From the NCBI RefSeq assembly GCF_009882945.1, contig NZ_WTUY01000002.1, forward strand, positions 250,927 through 314,926: a stretch of 64,000 nucleotides of DNA, given 5' to 3'. A program made the position numbers and the translations under genes. This stretch comes from Alcanivorax sp. DP30 (lineage in GTDB: Bacteria > Pseudomonadota > Gammaproteobacteria > Pseudomonadales > Alcanivoracaceae). Under the pieces are notes generated by a model. That model saw only the letters and a program-made list of their open reading frames with translations. It did not search any database and was not told the DNA's origin. Positions 57,412 to 64,000 of the stretch are shown piece after piece; positions within the stretch are counted from its first letter, which is position 1, and each line of letters opens with the position of its first letter.

Positions 57412-59352
57412 TTACGCCTGAAGCTCACTCCTGTCTGCGAAATACTGGAGGGCATCCGGGTTAGCGAGGGCGTTGCGGTTACTCACGGTGCGCCCGTGAA
57501 TTACTTCCCTTACCGCCAGCTCGACAATCTTGCCACTCACGGTACGGGGGATTTCCGGCACACTGGCGATGACCGCCGGCACATGCCTTGGGCTGGCTCC
57601 CTGGCGGATGGCACTACGGATTCTCGCTTGTAGCTGATCGGTCAGGGCTTCACCCTCTGCCAGCACCACGAACAGCACAACCCGAACGTCACCTTGCCAT
57701 TCTTGACCGACCACGATCGCTTCGCGAATTTCAGACAGGGTTTCCACCTGACGATAAATTTCGGCGGTGCCAATGCGGACGCCGCCAGGGTTCAGCACCG
57801 CATCGGAACGGCCATGGATAATGAGCCCGTCATGATGCTGGTGAGGCACTTGCTCTGCATAGTCGCCGTGTGCCCAGATGCCGTCGAAACGGGCAAAGTA
57901 GGCCTTGTGGAAGCGGCTGCCGTCGGGATCATTCCAGAAATGCACCGGGCATGAAGGGAACGGCTGGCGACAGACCAGTTCGCCCTTGCTGTCAGCAAGC
58001 GAGTTACCCTGATCATCAAAGACGGCCACATCCATCCCCAGGCCGGGACACTGCAGCTCTCCACGGTAGACAGGGAGCAGCGGGTTGCCCAGTGCAAAAC
58101 AGGAGATGATATCGGTGCCACCGGAAATGGAACTGACCAGCAGATCTGGCTTTACCTGCTGGTAGAGAAAGTCATAGCTCTCGTGGAGCAGGGGGGAGCC
58201 GGTGGAGAAAAGCGTCCGAAGGCTGGTCAGGTCATGACTTTCCATGGGCACAAGGCCTGATTTTTCCACGGCCTGAATAAACTTGGCGCTGGTGCCGAAG
58301 TGGGTGATCTTCTCGGCGTCGATCAGGTCGAACAGTCTTGCTGTGCTCGGATAGCCCGGATTGCCGTCATAAAGTACCAGGGTGGCGCCGGTGTGCAGGC
58401 CGCAGATCAGCCAGTTCCACATCATCCAGCCACAGGTGGTGAAATAGAACAGGGTGTCATTCCTGCCCACATCGCCATGAAGCTGTAATTCCTTTGTCTG
58501 CTGCAACAAGGTGCCGCCAGCGCCATGAACAATGCACTTGGGTTGCCCCGTGGTCCCGGAGGAATAGAGAATGAACAGGGGATGGTTAAATGGCAGGTGC
58601 GCAAAATCCGGTGCTGGTGCTGCGGCATCCAGCCAGGCTTGCCAGACAAGCGCTTTCTGTACCCGGCTGCTGCTACCCTTGCCGGGCACAATGATCAGCA
58701 GATCGGGGTTCAGGGCGCCGTGCAATTCAGAGATACGCGACTCCAGGTCAATCCACTTGCCATTGTAGTGGTAGCCGTCGCAGGCGATCAGGACCCGAGG
58801 TTCAATCTGACCGAAACGATCCAGAACACCGGAGACTCCGAAATCCGGTGAACAGGACGACCACACGGCACCAATCCAGGCTGCGCCCAGTGCGGCGACA
58901 ACGGTCTCGATGCGGTTAGGCATAAAGCCTGCCACCCGGTCGCCAGGCTGAATGCCTGCTGCTTTGAGCTGCGCAGCGACCTGACCGGCTGCGATTCGCA
59001 ACTCCCGGTAGCTGAGCACTTGACGGTGGCCATCTTCCAGCACGCTGATCAGGGCGGGATGGTTGTCGTTGCGTTGCAGAAGGTTTTCCGCGTAATTGAG
59101 TTTGCCATCGGGAAACCAGCGCGTGTCCTGAAATTGACTGGCGGTTACCCGTACACGATTCCCGGGTTTGCCGACTACTCCACACTCGTCCCAGACCTGG
59201 CGCCAGAACGCCTCGGATTCATCCACCGACCAGCGATGTAGTTCGCGGTAATCCTCCAGTGGCAAGCTGCTGCTCTGTCTGGCCTTCTGCCAGAATCGGG
59301 CAAGCTGGCAGTGCTGCTGCGATTTACCCGGTTGCCAAAGTGGTTCGGACAT
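57412..59352 (-). CDS. Acetoacetyl-CoA synthetase
   Basis: Activates acetoacetate to its CoA ester with ATP; ANL-superfamily enzyme of 646 residues. The N-terminal ACAS block, the ATP loop ILYSSGTTGQPKCIVH, the GGTDI motif and the C-terminal Lys in VSGKIVELAVREVI are present; the block CGWMMWNWL is typical of acetoacetate-CoA ligases. ATG 59352 with GGAG upstream is chosen over a longer frame from 59493 that would run into the next gene. It ends the leucine-degradation operon, using the acetoacetate it yields. Confidence 0.95.
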   Translation of the reverse strand: MSEPLWQPGKSQQHCQLARFWQKARQSSSLPLEDYRELHRWSVDESEAFWRQVWDECGVVGKPGNRVRVTASQFQDTRWFPDGKLNYAENLLQRNDNHPALISVLEDGHRQVLSYRELRIAAGQVAAQLKAAGIQPGDRVAGFMPNRIETVVAALGAAWIGAVWSSCSPDFGVSGVLDRFGQIEPRVLIACDGYHYNGKWIDLESRISELHGALNPDLLIIVPGKGSSSRVQKALVWQAWLDAAAPAPDFAHLPFNHPLFILYSSGTTGQPKCIVHGAGGTLLQQTKELQLHGDVGRNDTLFYFTTCGWMMWNWLICGLHTGATLVLYDGNPGYPSTARLFDLIDAEKITHFGTSAKFIQAVEKSGLVPMESHDLTSLRTLFSTGSPLLHESYDFLYQQVKPDLLVSSISGGTDIISCFALGNPLLPVYRGELQCPGLGMDVAVFDDQGNSLADSKGELVCRQPFPSCPVHFWNDPDGSRFHKAYFARFDGIWAHGDYAEQVPHQHHDGLIIHGRSDAVLNPGGVRIGTAEIYRQVETLSEIREAIVVGQEWQGDVRVVLFVVLAEGEALTDQLQARIRSAIRQGASPRHVPAVIASVPEIPRTVSGKIVELAVREVIHGRTVSNRNALANPDALQYFADRSELQA

Positions 59353-59422
59353 GGTGTTCTCCAAGCGTTCTGTTCCGGCGCTACGCGTCCGGCAATGAAA
59401 AAGGATGTCAGGCCGGGCGCTA

Positions 59423-61378
59423 TCAAGCGTCTGCCGTTGCCTCGAATTCCACCAGCAGCGTACCTTCACTGACGCTGTCGCCAGCGGCCACATGGAAGTC
59501 GTGAACCGTACCGATTTCAGTGGCTCTCAGCGTGTGCTCCATCTTCATGGCTTCCAGTGTAATCACCGCATCACCGGCGGCAACGGTTGAGCCAGGCTCT
59601 ACATGCAGGGCCACAATAGTGCCGCTCATGGGGGCAACAAAGCCGCCTTGTGCCCCTTGCTGGGCGCTGTCTCGGCTGGGGTTGCGGGCAATACAGTGAG
59701 CCTGGCCGTCGACGAACAGCAGCAGGCTGTCTGCATCGATGATATGGAAGCGACCCTGCAAGCCGTGGTGACCCCAATGTAGGCTAAAGCTTGCTTCATC
59801 AAGGGTGCAGATCAATGAATGGCTCTGTTCCCCGACACTGACTCGACCGTCCTCTTCACGCACTGAAAGACACTGGTCATCCACTTGGAGCAAGCTCATT
59901 TGAAAGTGCTGGCCTGCTGCGCGCCAGCCTGCAAGCCTCTGCCACGGGCTGCTATCAGCGGGATTCCTCGTGGCCAGAATCCGGCTGGCGGCGATGGCCA
60001 GCAAAGCGGGATCCGTTTTCGAGGGCTCCATGAGCTGAGGGCGGTGCTCAAGCAGACGGGTATCCAGCTCGGCCTGTTCAAAAGCGTCATCCGCCAGCAC
60101 CCTAAGCAGGAAGGGGGCGTTATGATGAATACCGTTGAGCTCCAGGCTCTGCAGCGCACGTATCAGCTTCTGGCGTGCCGCATCACGGTCATCGCCGAAG
60201 CAGATCAGCTTGGCGATCATGGGATCGTAATACTCTTCAACCCTGTCACCGGATTCGTATCCGGCGTCGACACGGGCCAGTTCGTGGGGCCAACGCAGAT
60301 GCTCCAATAGCCCGGAGGAGGGCAGGAAGCCCTGTTCCGGGTTTTCAGCATAAAGACGAACTTCCATGGCGTGGCCGCAGCGTTGGATCTGGTCCTGGGA
60401 CTTGGGGAGTTGCTTGTCCGCAGCAACGGCCAATTGCCAGGCCACCAGATCTTCACCGGTGATCATCTCAGTGACCGGGTGCTCCACTTGCAGGCGAGTG
60501 TTCATCTCCATGAAAAAGAATTCGCCTGTGGCTGGCGCATAAAGAAACTCGACGGTGCCCGCACCGCGATAATCAATGGCTTTGGCTGCCTGTACTGCTG
60601 CTTCACCAAAAGCGTTACGGGTGGCTTCGTCCAGCCCCGGTGCCGGTGCCTCTTCGATGATCTTCTGGTGACGGCGTTGTACGGAGCAGTCCCGTTCGAA
60701 CAGGTGTACGGCATTGCCGTGATTGTCGGCAAACACCTGCACCTCCACATGCCGAGCGGTGGGCAGGTAGCGCTCCAGCAAGACCCTGTCATCGCCAAAT
60801 GCATTGCGTGCTTCACGCCGGGCGGCGGCCAGTGATTCAGCGAATTCGTTGGCGGTGTTAACCACCCGCATGCCTTTACCGCCACCGCCGGCCACGGCCT
60901 TGATTAACAGGGGGAAGCCAACGTTGGCGCTTGCCTGGGTAAGGGCGTCATCAGTGGCGCCATCTTCGTCGAAGCCAGGCAATACGGGGACCTGGCTTGC
61001 AGCCATCAGCTGGCGGGCAGCGGCCTTGTCTCCCATGACCTCAATGGCACGTGCATTGGGGCCGACGAAGATGATGCCGGCTTTGTCACAGGCGGCGGCC
61101 AGCTCGGTGTTTTCAGACAGGAAGCCATAACCGGGGTGAATGGCGTCCGCGCCGGTTTCACGGGCTGCGTTGATGATCTTGTCGATAACCAGATAGCTTT
61201 CACGCGCGGGCGCGGGACCCAGGCATACCGCCTGATCTGCTTCACGGACGTGGGGCAGGCTGGCATCAACTTCTGAATAGACGGCTACGGTGGCGATGCC
61301 TTGCTCGCGGCAGGTGCGCATGATGCGACGGGCAATTTCCCCGCGGTTGGCGATCAGCAGTTTTTTTATCGTTGCCAT
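59423..61378 (-). CDS. liuD: Methylcrotonyl-CoA carboxylase, alpha (biotin) subunit
   Basis: A 651-residue biotin-dependent carboxylase subunit with biotin carboxylase (about 1-450; ANRGEIARRIMRT, GGGGKGMRVV ATP-grasp loop, EMNTRLQVEHPVTE) and a C-terminal biotin carrier domain with the biotinylated Lys in LEAMKMEH. The neighbours LiuB and LiuC identify it as the leucine-pathway enzyme rather than a propionyl- or geranyl-CoA carboxylase, but the geranyl form AtuF cannot be fully excluded. Confidence 0.93.
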   Translation of the reverse strand: MATIKKLLIANRGEIARRIMRTCREQGIATVAVYSEVDASLPHVREADQAVCLGPAPARESYLVIDKIINAARETGADAIHPGYGFLSENTELAAACDKAGIIFVGPNARAIEVMGDKAAARQLMAASQVPVLPGFDEDGATDDALTQASANVGFPLLIKAVAGGGGKGMRVVNTANEFAESLAAARREARNAFGDDRVLLERYLPTARHVEVQVFADNHGNAVHLFERDCSVQRRHQKIIEEAPAPGLDEATRNAFGEAAVQAAKAIDYRGAGTVEFLYAPATGEFFFMEMNTRLQVEHPVTEMITGEDLVAWQLAVAADKQLPKSQDQIQRCGHAMEVRLYAENPEQGFLPSSGLLEHLRWPHELARVDAGYESGDRVEEYYDPMIAKLICFGDDRDAARQKLIRALQSLELNGIHHNAPFLLRVLADDAFEQAELDTRLLEHRPQLMEPSKTDPALLAIAASRILATRNPADSSPWQRLAGWRAAGQHFQMSLLQVDDQCLSVREEDGRVSVGEQSHSLICTLDEASFSLHWGHHGLQGRFHIIDADSLLLFVDGQAHCIARNPSRDSAQQGAQGGFVAPMSGTIVALHVEPGSTVAAGDAVITLEAMKMEHTLRATEIGTVHDFHVAAGDSVSEGTLLVEFEATADA

Positions 61379-61474
61379 TTGTAGAGCCTTTATTGTTGGC
61401 AGTGTCCTGCAGGAACGTTGCTCGGTGTACAGCTCAAGCGCCGCTACTACAGGCCCAGTAGATTAAGAGCAGGA

Positions 61475-62248
61475 TCAGATCCAGCCGGGTTTGCGTTTTT
61501 CCAGGAAGGCGCCAAGCCCCTCCTGGCCTTCATCACCGGTGCGCAGGCGGGCAATCAGATTGGCGGTGTGATCGAGCATGGCCTGATCGATGGGGCCATG
61601 GCTGACTCGCGCAATCAGGTCACGTGCCTCAATTTGCGCACGGGGGGCAGCGCTCAGTAGTGCATCCACCAATGCGTCTACGGTGGTGTCCAGCTCACTC
61701 TCCGGGACCACTTCCTGAGCAATGCCCAGTGACAGGGCACGGTCGGCGGGGATAACCTCTGCGGTCATGAAATAGCGGTTAGCCTGGCGGGCTCCCATGG
61801 CCCGGACCACATAAGGGCTGATCACTGCCGGCACGATACCCAGCTTCACCTCGCTAAGGCAGAATCGGGCATTCTCGGCGGCTACCGCCATGTCAGCGGC
61901 ACAGATCAGGCCGAGCGCGCCACCGAAGGCGGCACCCTGAACACGGGCAATGACAGGTTTCGGACATTGATCGATGGCCTGCATCAGGCCGGCCAGCCGC
62001 AGGGCATCGTCACGGTTCTGTTGGGGATCCAGTTTGCCCATGGCGCGCATCCAGTTGAGATCTGCTCCGGCCGAAAAGTGTTTACCTGCCGCCTGGAGCA
62101 CCACCACACGAACAGCGTCATCATTACCGGCGCTTTTAAACGCCTTGGTCAAAGAGGCAATAATGCTGTCATCAAACGCATTTCTTTTGTCCGGATTATC
62201 CAGCGTAATGCGGGCAACCCGGCCTTCGATTTTTGTGCTAACGCTCAT
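61475..62248 (-). CDS. liuC: Methylglutaconyl-CoA hydratase
   Basis: Crotonase-family hydratase of 257 residues converting 3-methylglutaconyl-CoA to HMG-CoA. The oxyanion-hole segments KHFSAGADLNWM and VQGAAFGGALGLICAAD and the block FCLSEVKLGIVPAVISPYV are typical. ATG 62248 has a GGAGCC site; the open frame to 62305 touches the stop of liuB and is not needed. It lies between the two carboxylase subunits, as in pseudomonad liu operons. Confidence 0.93.
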   Translation of the reverse strand: MSVSTKIEGRVARITLDNPDKRNAFDDSIIASLTKAFKSAGNDDAVRVVVLQAAGKHFSAGADLNWMRAMGKLDPQQNRDDALRLAGLMQAIDQCPKPVIARVQGAAFGGALGLICAADMAVAAENARFCLSEVKLGIVPAVISPYVVRAMGARQANRYFMTAEVIPADRALSLGIAQEVVPESELDTTVDALVDALLSAAPRAQIEARDLIARVSHGPIDQAMLDHTANLIARLRTGDEGQEGLGAFLEKRKPGWI

Positions 62249-62304
62249 GGTTGGCTCCGGGGGTTTAGCGTGTTGCGTAAAGCGTGCTGCATGGTGCGCC
62301 CCCA

Positions 62305-63912
62305 TTACATCCTGAAGACGCCATAGCGTGTGTCTTCGATGGGAGCATTCAGGCTCGCAGAAATAGCCAGACCCAGTACATCGCGGGTGTCTGCGGGGTC
62401 GATTACGCCGTCATCCCAAAGCCGTGCGCTGGCATAGTAAGGTTGAGCCATTTGCTCATAGCGTTCGGTCATGTCGGCCTGGAAGGCTGCGGCTTCTTCA
62501 TCGCTCCATTGTTCGCCCTTTTTCTTCAGGGATGCCTGTTTCACCTGGGTCAGCACGCTGGCCGCCTGCTCGCCACCCATGACAGAGATGCGCGCATTGG
62601 GCCACATGAACATGAAGCGCGGATCGTAGGCACGGCCACACATGCCATAGTTGCCGGCACCAAAGCTGCCACCGGTGATGACGGTGAATTTGGGCACGGT
62701 GGCACAGGCCACCGCGTTGACCATTTTGGCGCCATGCTTGGCGATGCCTTCGGATTCGTACTTCTTGCCCACCATGAAGCCGGTGATGTTCTGCAGGAAC
62801 AGTAGAGGGATCTTGCGCTGGTTGCACAGCTCGATGAAGTGCGCCCCTTTCTGGGCAGATTCAGAATACAGCACGCCATCGTTGGCCAGAATTCCCACGG
62901 GGTAGCCATGGATATGGGCAAAACCACACACCAGGGTGGTGCCATAACGGGCCTTGAATTCATCCAGTTCGGAGCCATCCACGATGCGGGCAATCAGCTC
63001 TCTGGCTGGCATGGGCTGTCGGGTGGTGGTGGGGATTACTCCATAAAGTTCATCCGTGGAGTAGGCCGGCGGGCGCACCACCTTGCGCTTCACCTGATCG
63101 GGTTTGTGCCAGTTCAGGTGGGCAATGGTACGCCGGGCCAGTTCCAGAGCATGGGGCTCATCTTCAGCCAGGTGATCCGCCACGCCGGATTGTTCGCAAT
63201 GCAAATTCGCGCCGCCCAGTTCTTCGGCGGAGACCACTTCACCGGTGGCGGCTTTTACCAACGGCGGGCCTGCCAGGAAGATGGTGGCCTGTTCCTTCAC
63301 CATGATCACTTCATCCGCCATGGCCGGCACATAGGCGCCACCGGCTGTGCATGAACCCAGCACCACGCTGATCTGTGGGATGCCTCGGGCAGACATGTTG
63401 GCCATGTTGAAGAAGATACGACCAAAGTGTTCCCGGTCGGGGAATACCTCATCCTGACGGGGCAGGTTGGCGCCGCCGGAATCCACCAGGTAGACGCAGG
63501 GCAAGCGGTTCTCTGCGGCAATAGCCTGTGCGCGTAGATGTTTTTTCACCGTAAGCGGGTAGTAGCTGCCGCCCTTTACGGTGGGATCGTTGGCGACGAT
63601 CATGCATTCCACTCCCTGGATGTGTCCGATTCCACCGACACAACCCGCGGCGGGCACGTCTTCACCGTATACCCCGTCTGCGGCCAGCGCGGAGATCTCA
63701 AGGAAGGGCGACCCAGGGTCCAGCAGCAGGTTGATGCGCTCTCGCACCGGCAACTTGCCACGTTCACGCAAGCGCTGCTCGGCGGCTTCGCCACCGCCGT
63801 GGGCGATGTGGTCGAGTTTTTCCTGTAGTTGCTGCCTGAGAGACAAATTGTGTTCCCGGTTGGCCAGGTATTCCGGGCTGGCGGCATTGATCTGACTGTT
63901 AATCTTGGGCAT
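62305..63912 (-). CDS. liuB: Methylcrotonyl-CoA carboxylase, beta subunit
   Basis: Carboxyltransferase subunit of 535 residues with two crotonase-like halves. The blocks [37 protein letters not shown], and C-terminal [21 protein letters not shown] match MCCase beta. It is transcribed toward liuC. In pseudomonads isovaleryl-CoA dehydrogenase liuA lies just upstream; here the window ends 88 bp away. Confidence 0.96.
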   Translation of the reverse strand: MPKINSQINAASPEYLANREHNLSLRQQLQEKLDHIAHGGGEAAEQRLRERGKLPVRERINLLLDPGSPFLEISALAADGVYGEDVPAAGCVGGIGHIQGVECMIVANDPTVKGGSYYPLTVKKHLRAQAIAAENRLPCVYLVDSGGANLPRQDEVFPDREHFGRIFFNMANMSARGIPQISVVLGSCTAGGAYVPAMADEVIMVKEQATIFLAGPPLVKAATGEVVSAEELGGANLHCEQSGVADHLAEDEPHALELARRTIAHLNWHKPDQVKRKVVRPPAYSTDELYGVIPTTTRQPMPARELIARIVDGSELDEFKARYGTTLVCGFAHIHGYPVGILANDGVLYSESAQKGAHFIELCNQRKIPLLFLQNITGFMVGKKYESEGIAKHGAKMVNAVACATVPKFTVITGGSFGAGNYGMCGRAYDPRFMFMWPNARISVMGGEQAASVLTQVKQASLKKKGEQWSDEEAAAFQADMTERYEQMAQPYYASARLWDDGVIDPADTRDVLGLAISASLNAPIEDTRYGVFRM

Positions 63913-64000
63913 GGCATTTTCTCGCTGGGCGCCAGACGCTTAGCGCCTGATGCCCGTGGTTTTCGTCGGGCGTGTTGCTTCAGGCATCAAGCGGTTTCGT

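Noticed and set aside
63975-64000. Possible last codons of an upstream minus-strand gene (reading TKPLDA then stop at 63980-63982), perhaps liuA
   Set aside because: Only six codons are visible, too few to support a gene call, although liuA is expected there.
63913-64000. Short inverted repeats at the right edge
   Set aside because: Stems are short and interrupted; no terminator or repeat family can be defended.

Overview
The window looks like chromosome of a marine-type gammaproteobacterium, most likely Alcanivorax or a close relative. This rests on gene order and protein style only, since no 16S gene or database search was available. The block prmB-aroC, leuCD-leuB-asd-usg-fimV-truA-trpFBA-accD-folC-dedD-cvpA-purF-metZ is the Pseudomonas/Oceanospirillales arrangement of core metabolism. 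No tRNA, rRNA, CRISPR array, insertion sequence, prophage or integration site was seen, and coding density is high.

Region 1 (1-23.6 kb) is mostly biosynthetic and on the plus strand. It holds the 3' part of prmB, chorismate synthase, an MFS transporter, a divergent LysR regulator, the leucine genes (with a small lipoprotein gene between leuD and leuB), aspartate-semialdehyde dehydrogenase and its catalytically dead-looking paralogue, the polar hub protein FimV, the pseudouridine synthase TruA, trpF-trpB-trpA, accD, folC, a SPOR protein, cvpA, purF and metZ. Region 2 (23.6-31.5 kb) holds a MoxR-DUF58-transglutaminase (TgpA) operon, an orphan iron-dependent HDO-fold enzyme with UndA-like metal spacing, an unknown gene and the helicase hrpB.

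Region 3 (31.8-41.2 kb, minus strand) is the most unusual part. A nine-gene, largely overlapping cluster encodes, in transcription order, a small secreted protein, a secreted TPR protein, a very large TPR lipoprotein, a smaller TPR lipoprotein, a 98-residue secreted protein, a TolQ/ExbB-like channel protein, two TolR/ExbD-like proteins and a proline-rich TonB/AgmX-like protein. This matches the parts list of the Myxococcus Agl-Glt trans-envelope motor (AglR/Q/S plus GltC/D/E plus GltG/J). One of the two TolR-like proteins has Asn where the proton-carrying Asp is expected.

Region 4 (41.3-57.4 kb) is mixed housekeeping and accessory content: a fructosamine-kinase-like protein, pdxB, an ATP-NAD kinase-like protein, htpX, an RNA-methyltransferase-like protein, alaA, a Tag-like protein lacking the known active-site residues, a cytochrome c-FTR1 iron permease fusion behind a possible Fur site, a tartronate-semialdehyde-reductase/hydroxypyruvate-isomerase pair, a DjlA-like co-chaperone, an MpaB-type protein, a YdcH-family protein and an unknown secreted protein. 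Region 5 (57.4-64 kb, minus strand) is a leucine/isovalerate degradation operon: methylcrotonyl-CoA carboxylase beta and alpha subunits with methylglutaconyl-CoA hydratase between them, followed by acetoacetyl-CoA synthetase where pseudomonads usually have HMG-CoA lyase.
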